Shown here one piece after another: positions 52,849 to 61,255 of a stretch of DNA of 64,000 nucleotides. Where the stretch lies: positions 1,488,001 through 1,552,000 of the forward strand of contig NZ_CP081496.1 in assembly GCF_019774615.1 (NCBI RefSeq), given 5' to 3'. Numbering within the stretch: position 1 is the stretch's first letter; each line of letters opens with the position of its first letter. This DNA is from Streptomyces sp. BHT-5-2. GTDB taxonomy: Bacteria; Actinomycetota; Actinomycetes; Streptomycetales; Streptomycetaceae. The notes below the pieces were generated by a model. The model saw only the letters and a program-made list of their open reading frames with translations. It was not told the origin of the DNA and did not search any database. The position numbers and the translations under genes are program-made.

Positions 52849-53976
52849 GTGACTGCCAACGCCGACACCCCGGTTCTGCTCGATCTGCCTCCGCTCGACG
52901 CCGCCCGTTTCGCCCGGATCGAGGACAAGGTCGCGGCGCTGATGCGCACCCGCTGCGATGTCGTGACGATGCAGGGCGAGGCGCTGCTTCCGCTGGAGGC
53001 GTGCATCCGCTCGGCAGTGCGGCCCGGCAGCACCGCCCTCAACATCATCACCGGCCCCTACGGCGAGACGTTCGGCGGCTGGCTGCGCTCCTGTGGTGCC
53101 GAGGTGGTCACCATCAGCGCGCCCTTCACCGGTGCGGTCACCCCCGAGCAGGTGGCCGACGCCCTGCGTGAGCACCCAGAGATCGACTTCGTGAGCCTGG
53201 TGCACGCCGAGGCGGCGACCGGCAACACCAACCCCGTCGCCGAGATCGGTGCCGTGGTGCGTGAGCACGGGGCGCTGCTGATGCTCGACGCGGTCGCCTC
53301 GGTGGGCGCCGAGCCGCTGCTCACCGACGGGTGGGGTGTGGACCTCTGCGTCATCGGCGGTCAGAAGGCGCTGGCCGGCCCGGCCGGGGTCTCGGTGGTG
53401 TCGGTCAGCGCCCGCGCCTGGGAGCGGATCGCGGCCAACGAGCAGGCGCCGCGCCGCTCTTACCTCTCGTTGCTGGACTGGAAGGAGCGCTGGATCGACG
53501 CCGGGCGCACCGCCCTGCCGCACGCCCCGGCGCAGCTGGAGATGCTGGCGCTGGAGCAGGCCGTGGACCGGATCGAGGTGGAGGGGCTGGACGTGGTCAT
53601 CGCCCGCCACCGCGCGGCCGCCGCGGCCGTCCGGGCGGGCGTCGCGGCGCTCGGCGGGCCGGTGCCGTATGTGGTCCGGGACAGGCATGCGGCACCGGCC
53701 GCTACCACGCTGCGCACGCCGGCGGGGGTGGACGCCCGTGAGGTGGTGTCCGCCGCACTCGCCGCCGACGGCGCTGTCCCGGTGCAGGCCGCCGCCGGTG
53801 CGCTGGCCACGGAGATGATCCGGGTGAACCACTACGGGCGGGCCGCGGACCGGGCGGTGGTTCTGGGCTCGCTGGCGGCACTGGCGGCCGGTCTGCGGAC
53901 GCTGGGCATGGAGGTCGACGAGGACGCGGCCTCCGGTGCGGCCGGTGCGGCCTGGGACGAGGTCGTCGCGGCCTGA
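52849..53976 (+). CDS. Class V aminotransferase (PLP-dependent)
   Basis: PLP enzyme of the alanine-glyoxylate / serine-pyruvate aminotransferase group, 375 residues. The PLP-binding lysine lies in CVIGGQKALAGPAG, preceded by the acid that pairs with the PLP nitrogen (LMLDAVASVGAEPLL). The substrate-end motif VNHYGRAA is present. GTG 52849 (VTANADTPVLL) is used; an ACCGTGAC context lacks a strong ribosome-binding site. It stands alone between the beta-lactamase-fold gene and the parS-terminator. The exact substrate cannot be told. Confidence 0.88.
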   Translation: MTANADTPVLLDLPPLDAARFARIEDKVAALMRTRCDVVTMQGEALLPLEACIRSAVRPGSTALNIITGPYGETFGGWLRSCGAEVVTISAPFTGAVTPEQVADALREHPEIDFVSLVHAEAATGNTNPVAEIGAVVREHGALLMLDAVASVGAEPLLTDGWGVDLCVIGGQKALAGPAGVSVVSVSARAWERIAANEQAPRRSYLSLLDWKERWIDAGRTALPHAPAQLEMLALEQAVDRIEVEGLDVVIARHRAAAAAVRAGVAALGGPVPYVVRDRHAAPAATTLRTPAGVDAREVVSAALAADGAVPVQAAAGALATEMIRVNHYGRAADRAVVLGSLAALAAGLRTLGMEVDEDAASGAAGAAWDEVVAA

Positions 53977-54054
53977 GCCAGGCGGTAGTCAGGCGGCTCC
54001 GCCGCCCCAGCGGACGTTCCCACGGCTCCTGGACGCCCCTCGACAGGAGGGCAG

Positions 54055-54095
54055 AGGTGTGGTCTGTTTCACGTGAAACAGACCACACCTTTTTT
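54055..54095 (+). terminator. Terminator hairpin whose apex is a parS site
   Basis: Perfect 36-bp palindrome (arms 54055-54072 and 54073-54090, no unpaired loop bases in the DNA) followed by TTTTT. Its centre is the parS site 54066-54079. It lies after the aminotransferase and fits a rho-independent terminator. Confidence 0.8.
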
Positions 54096-54306
54096 GTGGC
54101 CCGCGCCGAGTGAGCCGGCGCCGTCTTGTCCTCGGCCCCGCCTCTCGCCCCCGGCCCTCGGCCCATGCACGCCCAACCCCGCCTCCTCCGCCTCCTCCTC
54201 CGTCTTTCCGCCTCCGCGTGGTGATCCGCACGCATGTTTCAACGGCCTCGTAGAATCGGAACGCTCGGCCCGGTTGTTCCCCGGGTGTGGAACGCGGAGG
54301 AGCAAG

Positions 54307-55116
54307 GTGGTCTCAGGAGGCGTGTGGAGGGCGGACGGCCAGGTGGTGGCCGCTCGCGCGGATGCCCGGCGGAATCGTGCGCTGGTGCTCCAGGCAGCCC
54401 GATCCGCCTTCGAGGAACGGGGGTTGGGGGTACCGCTCGATGAGATCGCCCGGCGCGCGGGCGTCGGTGCGGGGACCGTCTACCGCCATTTCCCGTCCAA
54501 GGAAGCCTTGTTCAGGGAGGCGGTCCGGGAGCGGTTGCGGCTGCTGGCCGACACGGCGGGGGACTTGGCCGAGGCGGACGATCCCGGTGGGGTGTTCTTC
54601 CGCTTCCTGGCGTCGGTGGTGCGGCTGGCCGCCCCGAACCGGGGTCTGTGCGAGGCGCTGGAGGCGGCCGGGGAGAGCGGCCGGACACCGGCGGACGGTG
54701 AGCCGGCCGGCCCTGACCTGGAGTTTCTGGTGGCCCTCGGGGTCCTGCTGGCCAGGGCCCAACAGGCGGGAGCGGTAAGGACGGACGTCGATCTGGACGA
54801 TGTCCGCACGCTGCTGACCGGGTGTCTGGTGATGGAGCGCCGGCGGTCGGTCGGGCGGGTCGCCGCAGCGGCGGACGCCGGGCCCGGAGCCGTACCGGTG
54901 GGCCGGATGTCGACGCTGATGCTCGACGGGCTCCGCGCCGACCGGGCCGTGACGAAACTGCCGGTCGAGGCGCCGGTTCGTAACGAAACCCGGTGCCGGG
55001 TGTGCGGTGCGGCGCTCGCGGCGGCGCGCACCGGGCGGCCCGCGCGGTACTGCGGCGGGGCCTGCCGGCAGAAGGCCCACCGGGCACGCCGTACCGCTCC
55101 CCCGGACCGCCGCTGA
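54307..55116 (+). CDS. TetR family regulator with a C-terminal cysteine-rich tail
   Basis: A 269-residue regulator. The TetR HTH lies at about residues 20-65 (ALVLQAARSAFEERGLGVPLDEIARRAGVGAGTVYRHFPSK). The C-terminal domain has a normal length to about residue 215. A terminal extension then carries Cys-x2-Cys (CRVCG) and Cys-x3-Cys (YCGGAC) before a basic RQKAHRARR end: a zinc-ribbon-like element. GTG 54307 with GAGGAG upstream. A 330-bp gap containing the parS terminator precedes it. Ligand and targets are unknown. Confidence 0.85.
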   Translation: MVSGGVWRADGQVVAARADARRNRALVLQAARSAFEERGLGVPLDEIARRAGVGAGTVYRHFPSKEALFREAVRERLRLLADTAGDLAEADDPGGVFFRFLASVVRLAAPNRGLCEALEAAGESGRTPADGEPAGPDLEFLVALGVLLARAQQAGAVRTDVDLDDVRTLLTGCLVMERRRSVGRVAAAADAGPGAVPVGRMSTLMLDGLRADRAVTKLPVEAPVRNETRCRVCGAALAAARTGRPARYCGGACRQKAHRARRTAPPDRR

Positions 55117-55152
55117 CCGCGGCCGCCGCTCCACGGCGAGCAGTCCGGCCTG

Positions 55153-55605
55153 TCAGAGCAGGCGCTTGAAGCCCAGGTGGGACGCCTCGAAGCCGAGGCG
55201 CTCGTAGAAGCGGTGCGCGTCGACGCGGGTGACGTCGGAGGTGAGCTGGACGAGCCCGCAGCCGAGCCGCCGGGACTCCGCGACCGCCCACTCGATCAGC
55301 TCGGCGCCCAGGCCGGCGCCGCGCTCGTCGGCCTGGACCCGTACCGCTTCGATGATCGAGCGGGTGGCGCCGCGCCGGGAGAGGCCGGGGACCACGGTGA
55401 GCTGGAGCGTGCCGACCACGCGGCCGTCCCGTGTGGCGACGGTCAGATGCTGGTGGGGATCGGCGTCCAGGACGGCGAACGCGGCGCGGTAGGGCGCCAG
55501 GTCGTCGGGGGATTCGCGGGTGGCGCCCAGGGGGTCGTCGGCCAGCATCGCGACGATGGCGGGAAGGTCGGCCTCGGTGGCGCGCCGTATCTCAAGATCG
55601 CTCAT
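55153..55605 (-). CDS. GNAT family N-acetyltransferase
   Basis: A compact (150 aa) acetyltransferase with LEIRRATEADLPAIVAML at the N-terminus and the acetyl-CoA loop QADERGAGLGAELIEWAV (about residues 94-111); FYERLGFEAS closes the fold. Substrate unknown. ATG at 55603-55605. It is convergent with the TetR gene. Confidence 0.88.
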   Translation of the reverse strand: MSDLEIRRATEADLPAIVAMLADDPLGATRESPDDLAPYRAAFAVLDADPHQHLTVATRDGRVVGTLQLTVVPGLSRRGATRSIIEAVRVQADERGAGLGAELIEWAVAESRRLGCGLVQLTSDVTRVDAHRFYERLGFEASHLGFKRLL

Positions 55606-55695
55606 GGGCCGGACCCTATGCCCGGTTTCCGGGCCGGCCCAGGGGTATCGGGCAGTCTGTCCGACCGCCCGAGGGGATTGTGGCGGTCCGTCCCG

Positions 55696-56178
55696 TTACG
55701 CGGAGGCGCCCAGCGTCTCGACCGCCGTCACCAGCGGTGCCAGTTCGGGTCGCTGCGCGGCGTCCTGGAGTGCCTCGCGCAGCGCGGTGTCGTGGGTGGG
55801 CCGGGCCTCTTCGAGGAGGCGCAGGCCGTCGGGCGTGACGTCGGTGTAGATGCCGCGCCGGTCGTCGGGGCACAGGTAGCGGGCGAGCAGCCCGCGCTCC
55901 TCCAGCCGGGTCACCAGGCGGGTGGTGGCGCTCTGGCTGAGCACGACCGAGTCGGCGACCTGGTGCATCCGGAGATGGCCGCCCGGCCCGTCGTGCTGCT
56001 CGCTGAGCACGTTGATGACGGAGAACTCCCGGACGCTGAGGCCGTGCCGGGCCTGGAGGGCGCGCTCGATGTGCGACTCGATGCGGCCGTGCAGCGCGGA
56101 CAGGGCGCACCAGCCCTGGGCGAGGCCGCCGGGAGCCGCCTCCTGCGTCGTGGCCGTCTCCCGCGTGCGCTGCGTCAT
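55696..56178 (-). CDS. MarR family transcriptional regulator
   Basis: A 160-residue winged-helix regulator: GLSVREFSVINVLSEQ precedes the recognition region (VADSVVLSQSATTRLVTRLEERGLLARYLCPDDRRGIYTDVT). ATG at 56176-56178 rather than the upstream ATG at 56259. Divergent from an MFS exporter gene, 136 bp apart, with an AT-rich repeat between them; the usual arrangement of a repressor and its drug-efflux target. Confidence 0.9.
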   Translation of the reverse strand: MTQRTRETATTQEAAPGGLAQGWCALSALHGRIESHIERALQARHGLSVREFSVINVLSEQHDGPGGHLRMHQVADSVVLSQSATTRLVTRLEERGLLARYLCPDDRRGIYTDVTPDGLRLLEEARPTHDTALREALQDAAQRPELAPLVTAVETLGASA

Positions 56179-56237
56179 CGCAGACCTCCTCATGCGTCGT
56201 GGGACCAGGATAGGGCACATCCGAAATAGCCCGCGCT

Positions 56238-56262
56238 TGCAAGTAAAGAGCGTCTGCAATTA
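56238..56262. promoter_or_regulatory. Possible MarR operator
   Basis: AT-rich direct repeats TGCAAGTA (56238-56245) and TGCAATTA (56255-56262), 17 bp apart, in the MarR/MFS divergent region. The island contrasts with the GC-rich context. Confidence 0.4.
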
Positions 56263-56314
56263 TTGTGGACGCCGGTTAAGGACGGATGCAAGAAATCAAC
56301 GGGAAGGATCCGCC

Positions 56315-57535
56315 ATGCCTCTCGCTCTCCTGGCGCTCGCCATCGGGGCCTTCGGAATCGGGACGACCGAGTTCGCGGTCATGGGCCTGCTGCCCGACAT
56401 GGCGGCCGACTTCGGCGTCTCCATTCCGCTCGCCGGCTACGCCACCACCGTCTACGCCCTCGGCGTGGTGGTCGGCGCGCCCCTGATGACGGTGCTCGGC
56501 ACCCGCTTCACCCGGAAGCAGATGCTGATGCTGCTGATGGGCCTGTTCATCGTGGGCAATCTGCTCACCGGTCTGGCGCCCACCTTCGGGCTGGTGCTCG
56601 CCGGCCGGGTGGTCGCGGCGTTCACGCACGGCGCGTTCTTCGGCATCGGCTCGCTGGTGGCCGCCGACCTCGTGGCCCCGGAGAAGCGGGCCGGCGCGAT
56701 CTCGCTGATGTTCAGCGGCCTGACCGTGGCCACCGTCGTGGGCGTACCGGGCGGCACCCTGCTCAGCCAGCAGTTCGGCTGGCGTACCACCTTCTACGCG
56801 ATCGTCGCGCTCGGCGTGCTGGGGCTGCTCGGCGTCGTCAAGCTGGTCCCGGCGCAGCGGGCCAAGGCGGCCGCCCGGATCGGCAGCGAGCTGGCGGTGT
56901 TCCGCAATCCGCAGGTCGGTCTGGCGATGCTGATGACCGTCCTCGGCTTCGGCGGGGTCTTCGCGGCCGTCACCTACCTCGCCTCGATGATGACCGAGGT
57001 CACCGGCTTCGCGTCGTCCTCCGTCATCTGGCTGACCGCGGTCTTCGGCCTCGGGATGGTCGGCGGGAACCTGTTCTCCGGACGCTTCACCGACCGCGCC
57101 ATGATGCCGATGCTGTACGCGTCCCTCACCGGGCTGGCGGTGGTGCTGGCGGCGTTCACCTACACCGCGCACCACAAGATCGCGGCGATCGTCACCATCG
57201 GGCTGATCGGCTTCTTCGGCTTCGCGACCGTGCCGCCGCTGCAGAAGCGGGTGCTCGACCACGCGGCCGCCGCGCCCACGCTGGCCTCGGCCGGCAACAT
57301 CGCGGCCTTCAACTTCGGCAACGCGCTGGCCGCTTGGCTCGGCGGCCTGGTGATCTCGGCCGGGATGGGCCTGACCGCGCCGAACTGGGTGGGCGCGCTG
57401 ATGACCGTGGCGGCGCTGGGCGTTGCGGTGCTGGCCTCCTTCCTGGAGCGCCGGCGGCCGGGCCGTGGCCAGGTGGTGGCCGCCGGCGGTCCGGTCGTGG
57501 CGACCGAAACGCATGTTCCGGCGGCTCGGAGCTGA
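56315..57535 (+). CDS. MFS drug-efflux transporter
   Basis: A 406-residue carrier of the DHA1 (AraJ/YdhP-like) group with 12 membrane segments. The N-terminal ALAIGAFGIGTTEFAVMGLLPDMA motif is diagnostic, as is LMTVLGTRFTRKQMLM in loop 2-3. ATG 56315 follows GGGAAGGA. It is divergently coupled with the MarR regulator, suggesting inducible efflux; substrates are unknown. Confidence 0.93.
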   Translation: MPLALLALAIGAFGIGTTEFAVMGLLPDMAADFGVSIPLAGYATTVYALGVVVGAPLMTVLGTRFTRKQMLMLLMGLFIVGNLLTGLAPTFGLVLAGRVVAAFTHGAFFGIGSLVAADLVAPEKRAGAISLMFSGLTVATVVGVPGGTLLSQQFGWRTTFYAIVALGVLGLLGVVKLVPAQRAKAAARIGSELAVFRNPQVGLAMLMTVLGFGGVFAAVTYLASMMTEVTGFASSSVIWLTAVFGLGMVGGNLFSGRFTDRAMMPMLYASLTGLAVVLAAFTYTAHHKIAAIVTIGLIGFFGFATVPPLQKRVLDHAAAAPTLASAGNIAAFNFGNALAAWLGGLVISAGMGLTAPNWVGALMTVAALGVAVLASFLERRRPGRGQVVAAGGPVVATETHVPAARS

Positions 57536-57593
57536 GCGTTCCGGATGTCCGCCCCCGGTGGGCCGCACGTGGCCGGCCCGCCACCGGGACCCC

Positions 57594-58124
57594 TCAGGAC
57601 GGGGCGCCCGCCCGCTCCCGTCCCCCGGCCGACCGTGCCCCCCGCGGTCGGCCGCCGCGGCGGGTCCGCCCCCAGGGCTTGAGGACGGAGAGCGCGGTGA
57701 GGAAGAGGTAGAGCGCGGAGGAGACCGCCGGTGCGGCGAGGAGGCCGGGATCGGATGCCGGGCGGCCGGTGGCGGCCGCCGCGGCGAGTCCGGCGACACC
57801 GGGACGGAGCGCGCACACCGTCAGGGCCACGGCCGCGAGGGTCAGCCAGAACTTGGTGACGATCCAACGGTGACGGGCCAGCCCCCAGTGGGTACCGAGG
57901 GAGAGCACGACACCGCTGGCCAGTGAGGCCAGCGCCACCGGCAGCACCAGGAAGTCCGTGAGGACCCGCATCGCCCGGTAGGCGCCCGCTGCGGCCGCCG
58001 CCGAACGGGCGGTGAAGCCGGTGATTCCCAGGGCCAGGAGTCCGGTGCTGAGCCCCAGCCAGCCGACGGACACGGCGACATGGGCGACGAGGAGGGCCCG
58101 GCGGACGGGCCGGCTGAGCGGCAT
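57594..58124 (-). CDS. Four-span membrane protein
   Basis: A 176-residue membrane protein with about four hydrophobic segments (LLVAHVAVSVGWLGLSTGLLALGI, FLVLPVALASLASGVVLSL, FWLTLAAVALTVCAL and SALYLFLTALSVLKPWG). The histidine in the first segment and the TH in the second resemble small DUF2269-like or DoxX-type proteins, but I cannot assign a function. It is convergent with the MFS gene. ATG at 58122-58124. Confidence 0.72.
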   Translation of the reverse strand: MPLSRPVRRALLVAHVAVSVGWLGLSTGLLALGITGFTARSAAAAAGAYRAMRVLTDFLVLPVALASLASGVVLSLGTHWGLARHRWIVTKFWLTLAAVALTVCALRPGVAGLAAAAATGRPASDPGLLAAPAVSSALYLFLTALSVLKPWGRTRRGGRPRGARSAGGRERAGAPS

Positions 58125-58250
58125 CCCTCCACGGTGGCGGGCGGAGCGCCGCGCGCCATCTGGCGACGGGAGTATCCGCGCGTACGCGACGGCGAGTACG
58201 GCCCACCGACCCGGCCCGCCCGTACAGCGGGCACGCCCTAGGCTCACCCC

Positions 58251-58886
58251 ATGAGCAAGCTGCATCTGTTCGACATGGACGGAACCCTGCTCCACGGCTC
58301 CGCGGCCGCCGTCGAGATCTCCCGGCAGCTGGGGCTGGACCGGGAGATCGCGGAGCTGGAGCGGGCGTTCGCCGCCGGGGCGCTGACCCCGGCGGGCTTC
58401 GCACAGCAAGCCTGCGCGCTGTGGGCCGCGGACCTGACCGAGGCTCAGGTGGCGGCGGCCTTCGAGAGCGCGCCCTGGCTGACCGGTATTCGGGAGGTAT
58501 GGGCCGATATCCGAGCCCGCGGCGAACGGTGTGCGGTGATTTCCCTTTCGCCGGGATTCTTCGTCGAACGGCTGCTGGAGTGGGGCGTCGACACCGCGCA
58601 CGGTTCCCGGTGGCCCGCGGTGCCCATCCGGGAGCCGCTGGAACCGGCCGGCATCCTCTCGTCGTCGGCGAAGGTACGGATCACGGACGCGCTCTGTACG
58701 CGGTACGGGCTGACCTGGGACGACTGCGTGGCGTACGGCGACTCGATGTCGGACTCCGAACTCTTCGCGGTGGTACCGGAGTCGGTGGCGGTGAATGCGG
58801 ATCACCATGTCAGCGGGCTGGCCACATACGCGTATTCAGGGCGTGATCTGCGTGAGGCATACGAACTGGTGCGTACCGGCGAGTAA
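58251..58886 (+). CDS. HAD superfamily phosphatase (SerB-like)
   Basis: A 211-residue HAD hydrolase. Motif I is FDMDGTLLHG (nucleophile Asp8 and Asp10), motif II is VISLSPGFF, motif III is the Lys in SSAKVRITDAL, and motif IV is VAYGDSMSDSELF. The helical cap is of the SerB/PSPase type, so a phosphoserine-phosphatase-like small-molecule role is possible. Translation starts at ATG 58251. Confidence 0.88.
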   Translation: MSKLHLFDMDGTLLHGSAAAVEISRQLGLDREIAELERAFAAGALTPAGFAQQACALWAADLTEAQVAAAFESAPWLTGIREVWADIRARGERCAVISLSPGFFVERLLEWGVDTAHGSRWPAVPIREPLEPAGILSSSAKVRITDALCTRYGLTWDDCVAYGDSMSDSELFAVVPESVAVNADHHVSGLATYAYSGRDLREAYELVRTGE

Positions 58887-59343
58887 TTCGGTGGACCAGC
58901 TGTTTTCCGCGGTGGATTCGTCCGCTGTGCGCCCGGAATTTGCCGTCTGTGGGAAGGGTCACGGTTATTGGCGGGAGCGCGCCGAGTGTTCCATGATCGG
59001 GGCTTGTGGTTTCAACTACTCCCGGTAAGGTCGAGTCCGGCTTGGCGGGGAGAGGGACTCCGCGGGCGCGCGGACAGCTGGGGCGAAGCTCGGCAGCTTA
59101 GCGGGAAGCGGCCCCGGGCGCCCGGACTTCCGGCATTTTGTCCGGTGCGGTGGGGCGGGTGGCATGCTGACGGAACGGCATCTGCGCCATCTGCCATAAG
59201 GAAGTGAGAGGTGTCCGCTTTAAGGGATGTTGCCGGGATCGCTTGCGTCGATTAAGAATCCCGGGCAGGGCGGGGGAATTCCGGGCAGTTCCGGTCGACG
59301 GAACGCCACAGGTAACCGAAAGACGTTCGAGGCGAGGCAGACC
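58887..59343. other. Intergenic region upstream of the flavohemoglobin gene
   Basis: 457 bp without a credible gene. It contains short open frames only and a few AT-richer motifs (for example TTTAAGGGATGTTGCC near 59218 and TCGATTAAGAATCCC near 59248), one of which may hold the promoter. No regulator-specific site could be recognised. Confidence 0.4.
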
Positions 59344-61251
59344 ATGGACGCTCCGACCACCACGTCGGCCGATGGCGGCTCTTCTGGCGGCAGCAGTGGC
59401 GAGTGGGGTTGGTTCACTCCGCCCGCGAAGAAATCGTCCGGAGATCAGCAGGACCGGAACGACGGCCGGGACGGGCCCCGGGCGCCGCAGGGTGAGCGTG
59501 ACGAATCGGGCGGGCACGCCGAAACGGAACGGATACCCAGCCGCCCCGTCAACCAGATACGCCCGGTGGGGACGGCCGCCGAACGGGAGCGCGAGCAGGA
59601 GCCGCGGCGGGTACCGCGGCAGGGCGCGCAGCCGGGGCAGGAGGAGTGGGAGGCGGCCGGTCGGTCCGGCGCCGGCGCCGGCGGGCGGCCGGCGCCCGCC
59701 GCTCCGTATGGGACCGCCCCCCGGGCCGGGACCGAGCCGGAACCGGTCCACGAGCCGGCCGCGCGGACCCCGTTCGACCCCTTCGACCTCTCCGTCCCGC
59801 CCGCCCCGGGCGCCGACCCCGCCCCTTCGGCTCCGTCCGCCTCCGCCGCTCCCCACGGCCCGACCGTCCCGTCCGGCCCGTCTGTTCCTCCTGCCTCAGC
59901 GGCCCACGGGGTACCGCCGTCTCCTGTCCGTCCTTTCGTCCCCGCTGCCTCCCCCACACCGCCCGCACCACCCAGACGGCCCGCACCTCCGGCAGACATG
60001 GCACCCCCCGCGCCGTCGGCAGCCACAGCCCCACCCGCCCCGCCTGCCCAGCCCGCCCCGGCGGCCTCGCTCGCCGCGCTGGCGGCATCCGGCCCGCCCG
60101 AGGCGGCGGCCTCTCCCGACGCGGTGCTCATCCGCCGCACCATGGCCGAGGTCGAGCCCGTGGCCGACCAGGTAACCTCGTACTTCTACGCGCTGCTGTT
60201 CGTCCAGCACCCCGATCTGCGGGCGCTGTTCCCCGCCTCGATGGACGTCCAGCGCGACCGGCTGTTCAAGGCGCTGCTCACCGCCGCCCAGCACGTCGAC
60301 AACTCCGAGGTGCTCGGCCAGTACCTCTCCCAACTCGGCCTTGGACACCGGAAGTACGGCACCCAGCCGGACCACTACCCGGCGGTCGGCGAGTGCCTGA
60401 TGAGCGCGCTGGCCCGTTATGCCCCGTCCAGTTGGAGCAGGGAAACCGAGGACGCGTGGGTGCGCGCGTACACCCGGATCTCGCAGATCATGATCGACGC
60501 GGCGGCGGAGAACGAGGCCGTCGCCCCGGCCTGGTGGCAGGTCGAGGTCGTCACGCACGAGCTGCGCACCCCGGACACCGCGGTGGTGACGGTCCGCCCC
60601 GACCAGCCGTACCCGTTCCGCGCCGGCCAGTACACCAGCCTGGAGACCCCGTGGTGGCCGCGGGTCTGGCGGCACTACTCCTTCGCCTCCGCCCCCCGCT
60701 CCGACGGTCTGCTCTCCTTCCACGTGAAGGCGGTCCCGGCCGGCTGGGTCTCCAACGCGCTGGTGCACCGCGCCCGGCCCGGCGACGAGCTGCGGCTCGG
60801 CGCGCCGGCCGGGTCGATGACCGTCGACCACTCCGCCGGCAGCGACCTGCTGTGCGTCGGCGGCGGCACCGGCATCGCGCCCATCAAGGCGCTGGTCGAG
60901 GACATCGCGGACCACGGCGCCCGGCGCCAGGTGGACGTCTTCTACGGGGCCCGCAGCGACCACGACCTGTACGACATCGACACCATGCTGCGGCTGGAGC
61001 AGACCCATCCCTGGCTCACCGTCCGCCCGGTCGTCGCCGTCGGGCCGGGCGTCCGGGGCGGGCCCGGCACTGTGACCGGTCAACTCCCCGACGCGGTCCG
61101 GAAGTACGGCCCGTACCGGGAACACGACGCATACCTCTCGGGTCCGCCGGGTCTCATCCGCAGCGGCGTGGAGGCACTGATGGGAGTCGGTGTCCCGGCC
61201 GAGCGGATACGGCACGACTCCATCGAAGAGCTGGTATCGACGGGAGATTGA
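59344..61251 (+). CDS. Flavohemoglobin-type globin-reductase with a long disordered N-terminus
   Basis: Predicted NO-detoxifying or oxygen-binding globin-reductase. About 255 residues of Pro/Ala/Ser/Glu-rich low complexity precede a globin domain (about 258-395) with SYFYALLF (B10 Tyr), LFPASMD (CD1 Phe) and the proximal histidine in GLGHRKYG. FAD-domain signature RHYSFAS and NAD-domain GGGTGIAP follow, the order of flavohemoglobins. The family is usually about 400 residues, so the extension is exceptional. ATG 59344 is the best start I see; an upstream ATG at 59227 is in frame. Translationally close to the next gene. Confidence 0.88.
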   Translation: MDAPTTTSADGGSSGGSSGEWGWFTPPAKKSSGDQQDRNDGRDGPRAPQGERDESGGHAETERIPSRPVNQIRPVGTAAEREREQEPRRVPRQGAQPGQEEWEAAGRSGAGAGGRPAPAAPYGTAPRAGTEPEPVHEPAARTPFDPFDLSVPPAPGADPAPSAPSASAAPHGPTVPSGPSVPPASAAHGVPPSPVRPFVPAASPTPPAPPRRPAPPADMAPPAPSAATAPPAPPAQPAPAASLAALAASGPPEAAASPDAVLIRRTMAEVEPVADQVTSYFYALLFVQHPDLRALFPASMDVQRDRLFKALLTAAQHVDNSEVLGQYLSQLGLGHRKYGTQPDHYPAVGECLMSALARYAPSSWSRETEDAWVRAYTRISQIMIDAAAENEAVAPAWWQVEVVTHELRTPDTAVVTVRPDQPYPFRAGQYTSLETPWWPRVWRHYSFASAPRSDGLLSFHVKAVPAGWVSNALVHRARPGDELRLGAPAGSMTVDHSAGSDLLCVGGGTGIAPIKALVEDIADHGARRQVDVFYGARSDHDLYDIDTMLRLEQTHPWLTVRPVVAVGPGVRGGPGTVTGQLPDAVRKYGPYREHDAYLSGPPGLIRSGVEALMGVGVPAERIRHDSIEELVSTGD

Positions 61252-61255
61252 AGTC

